Below are positions 12,000-23,100 of a DNA stretch of 64,000 bases, piece by piece. Source of the DNA: Siniperca chuatsi (taxonomy: Eukaryota > Chordata > Actinopteri > Centrarchiformes > Sinipercidae). Each line of letters begins with the position of its first letter. Positions within the stretch are counted from its first letter, which is position 1. Below the pieces are notes generated by a model that ran no database searches, was not told where the DNA came from, and saw nothing but the letters and a program-made list of their open reading frames with translations. The DNA lies in the NCBI RefSeq assembly GCF_020085105.1, contig NC_058044.1, positions 29,777,206 to 29,841,205 on the forward strand, read 5' to 3'. The translations under genes and the position numbers were made by a program.

Positions 12000-12602
12000 A
12001 AATACCTTTTTTTTTCGCTCAGTGCCAATAAATCTGCCTATTAGGCAAAGAGAAATAAAGAATATACAAAAGTTTAAATACAACACTCTTCATGGTCCTA
12101 CATTGCTAACTCTCTTGTTAATTACTTGCCTTCAAGAACACTGCGATCATCTGCTGCTGGTTTACTGGAGGTTCCCAGAAACAGCCAAAAGAAAATTGGG
12201 GATGCAGCCTTTGTCAATTATGCCCCAAAGCTGTGGAACACACTACTTGTAGATATCAGGGAAGCTAGCTCGCTAAATATTTTTAAAAGAAAGCTAAAAA
12301 GTTATTTTTCACGTTAGCCTTTAACTAGATATGACTTTCCTGATACAGGCACGAAACTCTTTTTGCTCTTTGCTTCGCATTTATGCACTGCTGCACTTCT
12401 TTTAAAATGCTGTATTTTACTAGATTTTATGCATTTTATGTATTCTACTTTACTTTACTTCTATCCCTGTTTTCATGTTCGTTCTATCGTTTTTTATGTG
12501 AAGCACTCGGTGCATGTATTTTCTTTGTTGTAAAGCACTTTGAGCTGCTTTTCTTGTATGAAAGGTGCTATACAAATAACGTTTTTTATTATTATTATTA
12601 TA
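12000..12602 (+). mobile_element. L2/CR1-like LINE, 3' fragment
   Basis: Positions 12126-12317 encode the end of a non-LTR reverse transcriptase, with SRTLRSSAAGLLEVPR and NYAPKLWNTL...DIREASSLNIFKRKLK, a block I recall from L2-type elements. The stop is followed by a 3' region ending TGTAAAGCACTTTGAGCTGC...GGTGCTATACAAATAA and an (ATT)n tail. The upstream catalytic domain is absent, so this is a 5'-truncated dead copy. Confidence 0.8.
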
Positions 12603-14600
12603 AACTGCTTTAAGGCTGCCATAAAGGAAACTCTGGATGAAATGACCGTGTAAAACATGTTTTACAGACTTTTCTTAGGCCGTGACCTCATGTAGGATCC
12701 TAGTGGCCTGAAGCGAGAAGCTCTTCCTAAACCTCAGTGCTGGCCTGGTGTATTCGGTACCTTCTTGGGACTCACTCCAAATAAACTACAGTGTGTGTTC
12801 ATGGTAATGAAGGAACGTGCCGTCACCCAGTGTAACAGTGTGGCTCATTTATGTGTTTTTAACAGTTTTTGGACAACAATGGAGCTCTGTGGCACAGAGG
12901 ACGACAGAGAAATAAGATATATCAGGCTTTGGTTACACACACAGTACTTGTTAGTAAGATGAATGAATCATTGGTTTTTGGTCTTTTCATGGGATTCGTT
13001 GACAATAAGAACAATTCAGAATATCACCAGACCTATCCTTAAAAACAGTTCTGGAAAAGGTCATTTTTGGGACATCTGTGCGACCTGGGGAATATGACAC
13101 ACCAGCCACTTGTGTGGGAGGGTTGCTAACAGTGAGTCACTCACAATCGTCTCTAAAAAATTTCATACAAAATGTGTTTCAGCTGCAGAGATGCTATGAA
13201 ACACCCGTGGCTGGCTGGTTGCCTGTACAAGAGGGCGAAGATTATGATTCATACAAAAATGTGTGGCTGTTTGTGTGACTTTCACTAGGATACTGTTGGC
13301 ACTAAGCACTAAAAGTTTAGACTTTTGATGAAGTTGTCAACATTATTAAATGGTGTCCAAATGATTTTATTATCTTCTTACATTTAAAAAGGGCTTTGTG
13401 TTTACAGGTGGGATGTTAAAATGCCTGGAGCAATGTTTTGTATCCTTTGTTTTGACTGGTGGTGATGCTGCTGGTTGTAGATGGCACCATAAGAAAAAGT
13501 TCACTTCCACAATATTTAGAGACTGGCATGTGTTAGGTGCAGGAGGTTGAGAAATGTTATATATATATACATATATACGTATCCATGCCAACATTTTCAC
13601 CACAACATTTTTTCTAGAAGTGTATTTAATTGTTCATCAGTTTCTGAAAACCTTTCATATGTTCACAGTTTCTTTTAAAGATATCTATATATTTACCCAG
13701 GCTAGGTTTTATTTGGAACTTGGAGCTATTATTTTTTATCTCCTGGAGGCCCTGAAGCATGTAGGTGAAGATCCACACTTGCCGCCACTAAAACATACCT
13801 GACTAATAGTGTTTCGCCCTTAGGTGTGGGGGTTTTACATGCCACTCATTCATTTCTCCCTGAACTATGCATTTTTGAAGCAGTCTGAGGATGGACGACT
13901 GGCTGGAAGGCTGAAAACTCAAATACTTCCCATCAGGGGTTTTACAATGGCATCTTAACTATTTTAGCCTGGCCAAGACCAAAACAAAGCCTCTACCTTG
14001 CCAGTTGAAAGTTGAAAGTCAAATGAATGAGTGGAAAACACAGGAAAGTTGACATAAGAGAGAAGAAAAAACATCATACCATGTTGTTATTTGATTGCTG
14101 TTAAATCAACAGACATTTCAAACACGTCATATTAGTAGCGTCCGTGTCACTAAAGAATTCATTCAAGATGGTTTCAGACTTCAAGCAACAGATGTAATTA
14201 TACCAAAAGGTCACATAGCCATCACAGGATCGGAAATACTTCTAGATTGAGTTTTATATTGTTTAAGATGTCTATGTTAAAGTCTTCTTGTTTCTGACCT
14301 CTGTTTTTTTGTCTTTCGATCACACCATATATAAATATATAAATCTAACGTAAAATAAAATCTCGCCTTGAGCTTAATTTCTTAAAGGTTACAGATTTTA
14401 ATATGTTGAGGGACATTTGCATGATAATCCAGGCTCCAGAATCCATGTATACCAACATACAATATGTAGCCTATGGGCCCTATAGATTTATGTCAGTCAA
14501 ATCCGCATATCAACACTGTTGCTAATGATTGATGAATGAAGGTGTAAGAATTAAATTTGTTAGTGCTCTCCTAAAATGTGAATTTAACCAACATATGAAC
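12603..14600. other. intergenic, no gene seen
   Basis: AT-rich spacer with short AT repeats near 13560-13580. The ORFs here are under 85 codons and have no recognisable domains. Confidence 0.5.
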
Positions 14601-14639
14601 ACCAATCTAGCTACAAGAGGTTAAAGCTGCCCTAACAGT

Positions 14640-14830
14640 GGTTCAAATGGATAAAACATCTTTGGGCTCATGGTTTTGGTTTTACGCCCGCAATTTTACT
14701 GTTTTGGTTCACCGCTCTCATTAAGTTCATTTCAGCAAAAAAACAAAAAGCTCTAATAAACTGATTGTATGCTACCTGCCCAGCACCAAACAGCAGACAA
14801 AGTTAGCAACTAGCCGGTGAACATAGTGGA
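14640..14830. repeat. dispersed repeat (family also at 20805, 22885 and 47280)
   Basis: The stretch GTATGCTACCTGCCCAGCAC followed by ACAGCAGACAAAGTTAGC recurs with small changes at about 21066-21110 and 22890-22935, and inverted near 47.5 kb. It also carries TTTTGGTTTTACG and CTCATT blocks seen at about 20950. Confidence 0.55.
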
Positions 14831-15479
14831 GCAGCAGGGCCAAGCTCCAACTGTAGCCATAGCACTGGCTGTGACCACTAGCATATGGCTGGCTGTAGGC
14901 TACCCGGCTGTGAGGATGGGCGCAGGTTAAGCGCTGCTGAAAAAAACTTAGTAACGTATTAGGTAAAAGTTTTGGTCAACCTAATGATAAATGTATTATG
15001 TTAACTGAATGTAAGTTAGCTAGAACTGTGGTGGTATTCATTTTATTACTGTAGTTAACGTTAGCTAGTCTGTTAGCCAGCAGGTTTAGAATGACATGCT
15101 TGTAAACTGGTAACATTAGCGTTACTCAATGTTGTGATGAGATGGCGGTTGAAAGTATAAAGTATATAAAATGAAAATCTGCCACAAGTTTATCATTGCA
15201 GCCAATTTTTTGCTAATTATTATGACAGGTTGTGCTGTAGTTTAGTGTGATTATGGCTATGGCTGGAACGTTAGCCATTGCTGTGGCTGTTTTGATTAGC
15301 AAGGCTGCGACACAGATTTTTAACTAACTAGGTTGACTGAACTCCTGAGCTGTACTGGTAACACATCTGACATATCACATAACAGTAGAAGTTTCGTATC
15401 CTGGCATAAGTGTCTGGCTTTACTGTCAATGTTATCTTATTTGCTGTAAGAGTAGCTTAAATGTTTTCCAGGCCGGTAG

Positions 15480-15564
15480 TATAAAAGCCACATGTAACTC
15501 CTAGTCAGCAGTGAAATGATGGAAACTCATCTCAACTGCGTTTTTGTTGAATTGTTTCCAACAG
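15480..15564 (+). promoter_or_regulatory. TATA box and candidate non-coding first exon of col17a1
   Basis: TATAAAAG at 15480-15487 is followed, at about TATA-to-start distance, by a short stretch ending in a consensus donor (ACAG|GTGAGT at 15564/15565). The first col17a1 coding exon at 20119 has its own acceptor and 10 bases of 5' UTR, so an upstream exon must exist. This is the best candidate. Two adjacent ATGs at 15516 and 15519 would open a short upstream frame. Unsupported by any transcript data. Confidence 0.4.
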
Positions 15565-16730
15565 GTGAGTGTTTTTCTAGTCTGTTTTTAATCTCCTCTG
15601 TTTTGTTTTCGCTGCTCCTTCTCAATATAAGAGGATTTTGACTTTTTTTTTCTTGAAGTCGTGTACCTGTGATGCATTTCTCAGCTCCAGTGAGAAAGAA
15701 TATAAACCAGGTGGGAGTGTGGTGCCAGGCTCAGTGTGCGAGTCAGGCCTCATTGCCACTGTAAAGCTCAAAGCACATAAACAAAGTCATCAAATTCCCA
15801 ACATAACAACTTTGTCCTTTTGCAAAGGACGCTTGTGTCTTTTATAAAGAAGCAGTATTTGTATATAATTTATACTCACAATTCACCCTTCTTTATGAAA
15901 TGGATTTGTGAATCTGACTATCAATTTGTCTTGACGAGGAGTTTGCTCAGGTCTGTTGCCTATTACAAAAACCAAAAAGACATTTAGAGACACTGAGGAA
16001 TCTGCTGCTGAATCACGATCCTCACAAGTGACAGCGCTTGCTTCACCTTTTGTAAAAACAGGTAGAAGAAAATGCGCCGTTGTTTTGTCCATGCTTCAAA
16101 AGAAACTATTTCACTTTTGCTTTCCAATAATATTCAGCACAGTTCAGGCCTCTGAGATTCAAGGTCACGCTCCTTTAAAATGTATGACTCACAAAGCATG
16201 TTCACCTAGTCTTCGCACGTTAAACAAGCATGTTATTATAGAAACAAACATAATTAGTAATACAGTAGTGCAACACATTGTTCAATCACTTTTACTTTAC
16301 TCTTTCTGCCAGTCTTTTACTCTTTCATTCACTGAGCCCAGGGCTATTTTTCCTGTACTGTCTAAACAGTGAGCCTGAACTAACGGCCCCTTCCACTTTG
16401 TTGGAACTTGTCGACTGAAGCTATGAGTCAGACAAAGCTAATACATAAACTCTCCAGATCAAGTCCCTGGCACAGCACAGTGTATTCCTTCAGCACCTGG
16501 GTGTTATACACTGCAGTGTGGTGAATAGGATAGAGTGATTAAGTTTTTACTGCTGGGGGACATAAGAGGGGGAGGGAATATTTTTGCACAAATGATCTAA
16601 AAGGTAAGCAAAACTCACTACGGTTTTTGTTATCAAGGATGGAAATGTTTTATAAAGCTACTAAAAAAGGAATAGCTATTTAGCAAAAGTTAATAGAAGG
16701 TTATAACTCGGAGGTTGGCTAATGACTTTT

Positions 16731-16960
16731 AAACATAAGATAAGATCAATTTTATTGATCCCACGCAGCAAAGTTGAATTGTTTATTAGAAATACAAAGA
16801 CAGCAAAGATAAGTAATCTTAAAAAACTAGAAATCTATACATTATGAATATCTGATACAAACAATATGACAAGTGAAAAACAAAGATAAAAGGTACTATA
16901 CATTATATGCATTATATGTATATGTGTAAAGTATATTTAGACCCACATAATAACACATCT
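16731..16960 (-). repeat. retroelement tail (GATCAATTTTATTGATCCC type)
   Basis: AAGATAAGATCAATTTTATTGATCCC is the reverse complement of a GGGATCAATAAA(ATCTTA)n 3' tail that I recall from fish RTE-like retroelements. The following AT-rich bases may be its decayed body. No coding region survives. Lies in the presumed first col17a1 intron. Confidence 0.4.
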
Positions 16961-17929
16961 AGTGAGGAGATAAGGAAGATGCAATATATGTTTAAATACA
17001 AACATTGCACGTGAACAAAAAAAAAAAGTGCCTGAGGGAATTGGGTGGTGGGTAAAGTGTCTTGTGTCAGTGTTATTGAAATTTATATAAGATTTAAAAA
17101 ACAATGTAAAAGCCAACATCACATCTAACGATCTGCTGTCTAGATTTGGTCTGTGCACTGTAGTTGCCCGTAACATAGTCTGACAAACGTATGTAAATTG
17201 TGCATGGCCAGGCAAATGTGTATTGTGAAATGTGAATGTAAAAATGTGGGCTGTCCCTGATATTCTATTCATCCTCTATTATCCATCAGATGTTTTTCAT
17301 TTTTCATTGATTTACCCTAACTTCCTGTGGATGCAGGCTGTGTAGGGTGGTTTGGCGGTGGTAGTGTACAGTATGTGGGTGACATTGCTGGGGGCTTCAC
17401 CCGGGCCTCCTAGAGCTGAATACCCAGATTCTCCTGTCAGATCAAGCTAATATTTCCAAAAAGACAAGTCATCTCAGACAAATGATTGCTTTCAATGGAA
17501 AAGCTACCTCTAACAAGTCAGCTTTCCATAATCTATCAAAAAGCCGGTATTTTAGCTGTATGATGCATTTCTGTGTCTGGATTTTGAGAAGGTTGCAGTA
17601 GCAATAATGTAAAAATCAAGAAGTTGCAAGGTTTCACATTTAAATAGCAAAATACGTGTGGAATCAAATGCAAACAATTGATTATCTCACAAAAGGCCAC
17701 GTCTACATGTTCAGTTTTGCAACAATTCTTTCACATTACAGAGGGCTGGCCTGGAGAACCAAACAGAACCATGTTTAACTGTTAGTTGTACCTAATGCTG
17801 TCTCTTACAGTCAGTGTAAGAGCAACACAGTGAGTATTTTATGCTAATAAATTATGGCAATATGATTTGGAGTTAACTGATCTTCCTGTTTTACAAAAAT
17901 ATGACAAAACATTGACAAAATGTCTCCAT

Positions 17930-18160
17930 ATTCCGCGTTAGAGTCTGTAAAGCAAGACTGTGTAACTTTTTTCTGAACAGCAGCACTACTGCTAATGCTA
18001 CGGGCTAAAATGTAGTTTAACAGTAGCACAAACGGAGAAGAAAGATAAAGTCAACGAACTGCAATATCTACCAACACTTTTCTGACATAAGCTAACGTTA
18101 GCCACAATAAGCTACTAGTCATACCAGACCAAGCAAGGATGTAGCAGCAAAACCCCTGCG
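17930..18160. repeat. dispersed repeat, inverted relative at 30545-30815
   Basis: The reverse complement of about 18090-18155 reads GGTTTTGCTGCTA...TTGGTCTGGTATGAC...AGTAGCTT...GGCTAACGTTAGCT. The same series occurs on the plus strand at about 30663-30730. The two copies lie 12.5 kb apart in opposite orientation. Confidence 0.65.
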
Positions 18161-20128
18161 CGTACTGAACTGAACCAGGGTGAGTTTTATTAATGAATGA
18201 ATGAATTAACTTTTTTATTTGTAAGAGGAAGAATGTGGAAGTTCTTCTTTCAAACATTACGTATTTTGAAGGATTTTACAACTGTGTTGATTTTACAGTA
18301 TTTTGTGGTTTGTTTTCGTGGTGACAGTATTCATTCCCACAGGTTTGTATAGAAAACCTATCATACTCTCAAAGAATGCAACAATCTGTGCTTAGAGACT
18401 GCTCTTATTTTCCTTGACGATTGTAGTCTTTCTATTTCAGCAGAAAAAACAATGATGTGACCAGTGTTTGAATTTCCCCGTGGCTTTTGGGGGAGCCCTA
18501 TTTTTCGGAGGTGGGGTGTGGGAGGGTACTGTACCCATGTGCATACATGAATGAGCCCGCCTGCGTGCAGAAATATACAAGCAATATGTTTCAATTCATA
18601 CAGAGAATATTCAGCCTGGTACAACAAAGACACAGAAAAATGATTCACCGTTGCAATGTTTTTTTAAATCGCTCTCCGGCGAGAAACAATAAAAATGCTA
18701 ATGCGCAGCGGACAGGCAACGGTTTGCGTTGCTTTGTTAAACAGACTAGACCTAGGTTGCATTCCATGACAATTATGAACATACCCACAGCCTCAAATGT
18801 TGGTCTTACGAAAAACACAGTTGAGTGCGCCCCCACGCACGGATGGCCACAGCAGGAACAGACAGCATTGTGTTTATTAGACACAAATTATCTGAAATTG
18901 TTATGCACAAATAAACACGCACATTGATAAGTGCTTTACTTTTAGCCCATTATTTATTTCAGGAACCTAAATATACAGGAAAATATACATTTATACAGGG
19001 AAAAAAAACAGTGGCACCAAAAAGTATAATGTTTTAGAGCTCCCCCTAATTTTCTCAAATGAGGCTTTCTGGGGAGCTCATGTCTCTTTCAAGCTCGCCA
19101 TTGCTCCCCTGTATTTTGAACCCTAGATGTGACGATGTAAAGCCGCCATGTGTAAAATTTGAAAACCTGAGACTCTGGTTCCCCCCCCAGTGGCAGTGTG
19201 ATAAACAACAGTGTAGAGGGCAGCGTTGCAGCAGTAGCGTTTACTACTACCCCCAACCACCCACAGATCCAACCTGGGGACACTGAGATGAATGGGATTA
19301 AAGCAACAGACTAGACCAGTTTTCACTGGGATTGTCCAATTTTTCTGCAAATTAAACGTTACGCTGTCAGAATAATGCTATAATCACATAAACATTTTAC
19401 TCATTGTGGCTTTAAAATGAAAAAAAGGAACAAATAACCCATGTGTAAAAAGTGTCCCAAAACCTTCTCATTAAAACAAAATGTTTTGTATTATTTTTGA
19501 AAACCATTATCTGAATTTATTTGAGATCTCTAAAATATAAGTAACTCTGTAGCAGTGTTACATTTTTTTCATTCACCTTTTTTCAGAGAGTAGATATATT
19601 TTTCAAACAATGCCCTGGTCAGCATATGCCTCTGCTCTAACAGAGTCTATGCATGCCTTCAGTAATCAGCTATAGGTTCAATCTATCTGTATGACTGGTG
19701 GGCAAAGATTTTATGTCCTTTCTTCCAGCTATGACTGAAACCTCAGACCTGTTTCAGCTGAGTTTCTGTAGTGATTTGCCTTCATTCTGTAGGCCCTTTT
19801 TGTTCAAATGAAAGCCACATTCATCAAGTGAACAAAGAGCTACGCCATTTCTATACAGCTTCAGGTGAACCCTTTAAATCAATGGCATGCTGGCCACAAA
19901 GGAAAGAAATATGACCGCACAAAATGAAATTATATGACTTGTTCAAAGGGACTGTGTGTGCAAATACTGCCTTAGGGTACAATAACATTCCACTTCAATG
20001 TAATGAAAATCTACCTTTTCTCAGAGTTTTAGTCTTTCATATTTCACACAGACTTTTCCTCATGAATCCTTTGTAGCAGAAAAAATAGTGTATTCTCTGT
20101 TTTTTTTTTTTGCAACAGCTAGCATTGG

Positions 20129-23100
20129 ATGGACAATCTAATTACAGCCAGGACTGTCAGTTCGGGTGGAGGCGCTGGAGGAAGTAGCAAAGGTAAGATC
20201 TGAGAGGTGTTGGCCTAGAACTGTGGCTGTTCTAAAATGCAAAACCGGCAAGGTGTGATGCACACACTTTGATTTATTTATCATTTAAATGATTTTATTA
20301 TTTTCGACACATACATAACTTACTTACAAACAAACTAAAAGTAGCTGTAGTGACAACATTATATGGCACTAGCTTGATGACAGTATTTAAAGGGTTGGTT
20401 CATCCAAATTACAAAAAAACAAAACCCAAAGAAATTGCACGTTTTGAGATATCTGTCTGCTTCCACCTCAATACAATGGAAGTGAATAGAATAATTCCCA
20501 GAACACACTGTGAACACACTATTTCTTCAGTAGAAAGTAGTTCCAATGAAAACTGTTCACAGTGGACCCTTTAAAGGGCAGATAGAAAATAGCATAAGAA
20601 CATCAGTACGCATGAGTATTTGCATTTAATAATTACATTTTTTGTCACAAAATCAGTAACGACTAATCGACTGACATTGGAAAGCAAGTTGAGCCAATAA
20701 TCATCTCACCTAGCATACATCATCAACTATAAACACATAGTGACCATTTACATCATTTAGATGCAGGGTTACTCACATACTGAATGGTAGATTGTGAAGT
20801 TAAAGCTGCACTAATCAGTATTTTTTATAATAACAATGGGTCAAATGACTATCTGTAATGTGAAAGGGCTCACTTGTGGTGATGAACCCACAGAGAATTA
20901 TCATCCTACTCTGCCGCTCCCCTCAGCTCTATTGATCTTTTTAGTGTCTTTAGCTCATTGGTTTGGTTTTCCGGTTGTTACGATTTTGGTTCAGTCTCTC
21001 GTCAGCCTCGTTTCTCGACGTGGCGGGCAGCAGTTTTCAGCGGAAAAGTTTTGATAAACCATCTGTCAGCTACTTGCCCAGCACAGAACAAAGGACAAAG
21101 AGAGCAGCTAGCTTGTGAACATCAGTTAGCAGCTAATGAGCCCGATATTTTTCTATGCAGTAAATGGAGACCAAAATAGAGCAAAAAGGAGAGTGAACGT
21201 TGGATTTATAATTGTTGGAAGCCAAAATAGAACTCCAAGTGAATGCAGATTTACTTACACATTAGAAGGGCTGGACCGAAACATTCAGCTATTCGGATAT
21301 TCGATTTTCAATTTGGGATTTGAGTTAGCGATGTAGCTTATCAAAACAATCGAAACCAGCATGGCACCGAACGACATCGGCACCAACCAGGTTTCTCTGC
21401 AGAGCATGTGCGACTGTCAGTATACCGAATGGGAGGGGTAGAGCGAGGGGAGATTGTCCACTAGTTAATCGATCGCGGATGGCGACGGTATCTTGGACAC
21501 ACATTAGCCATATCAGCTTTATAAGTTGAAAATGCTGTATGCCAGTGTTATGTTTACAGCTTGTTCTGCTGCCCCTAAGTGGCCAGAAAAAAAAATCAAT
21601 GAATGCACCTTTAAAGTATGTTGGGGGGGGTAGGCAAAGATTTGTACTGATGCGCTATCGTCATATCATGCCACTAGAGGGAGCTAGAGGCCTGTCAAGC
21701 TTCCAGGTGACAGCTTATCATTTTTATTAGACAAGAAAGATCGTCACCCTGCAGCACCGGCAGCAGCAACTATATTATATGTGAGTGTCATAAATCAATC
21801 TCATATAAGAGTGGAAGGAAATAATGGTATAGAGTAATAAGGCATGTTCAGGCACACTACCAGGCAAGCAAAGGCTTACCTTGGGAATGTTATTTGATAA
21901 CAAAGTTGAAATGGGTGTTCACGTTATAGGTCAAATATTAACTGCCAGTGCAGTCTTGTAGTTAAAACTGGATTTAGGCAATGAGATATTAGCCATCCTC
22001 TGCCCCAGCAGGCAATGCCGTCTGAGTATTTTATGAGGGCTTTGATAAGATCTGCCTTTAGAGATGAGATGAAAAACACAAGGATGATACTCTGATGAAA
22101 ATATAATAAATGATCACTGTAATTTATCATAAAGAGTTGGTAAATCCTCTCCTCCTTTCTTATAATTCCTTTCTCTTCCTCTAGGTGATCTTTCTCTGAG
22201 TGCGGGAGTGTCAGGTGGGAGAGCTGCTTCAGGAGGCTCTGGGAGCACAAGCAGCTCAGTTCTGATTCCATCCAGCAGCTCCCACGCCGCCAGCTCTGGT
22301 GGATTCAGAGCCAGCAAGAGCACTGGAGGCATCAACGTCACTGCTCTAGGAGCTTCCTCTGCCGTATCCTCAGGTGGTGGGAGTTCAGCAGCTTCAGGGG
22401 GCTCGGGGGGCTCAGGGGCAGGGTTTAGGGCTGCTGGAGGGGAGTCCTCTAGCATGTCCTCTAGTTTTGCGAGTGGTGGCAGAGAAGGAAAAAGGGAAAG
22501 GGGTCTAGGTGCTGTGACGGTTTCAACAGTGACGAAGACCAGCTATAGTTCAGGAGGATCTGGGGAAGCGAAGAGAGGATCATCCTCAGCAAACACTTAC
22601 TCACCTGCTCCAAAAGAGAGGAAGAGGATGACCACCATGGCAGCAGCTGTCTCAGAGGTCTTTGACGGTTAGTCATAGGTCAGATGTCAATTAATTCATG
22701 CTTCTTTACAGAACTGGTCTTTTTCACACTGTTTGTAGTTTGAATGAGGGGCCAACAGCACTATTTTACAGCAAACAGAAGGCTAATATGATCTTTGTTT
22801 TGTCACCCAGTTTCAGATTGTTCAAGCACAAACTCTTCTCCAGAGTACAACAGGAAGGAGTACGGTAAGTTTTGCCTTTGACAATCCAACTGTATGCTAC
22901 TTGCCCAGCACCGAACAAAGGATAGACAAAGTAGTCAGTAAATGGAGCCCAAAACAGAACTAAAAGGAGACATTTGTAGGTCAATGAATTTGTTTTTTCT
23001 TTTAGTCACTTCAAGTGCAAGATCTGCCACCAGAGGGAGAACTCAGAGCAGAGGTACACTGGCAGCTCTGACACAGGACACTTAAAGGGATAGTACATGA

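Noticed and set aside
15956..16372. Plus-strand ORF of 138 codons
   Set aside because: No similarity to any protein I know. It follows a candidate promoter by 0.4 kb but ends without a poly(A) signal nearby and is probably chance.
18487..18927. Plus-strand ORF of 146 codons
   Set aside because: No domain, mixed composition and no regulatory context. Lies in the presumed first col17a1 intron.
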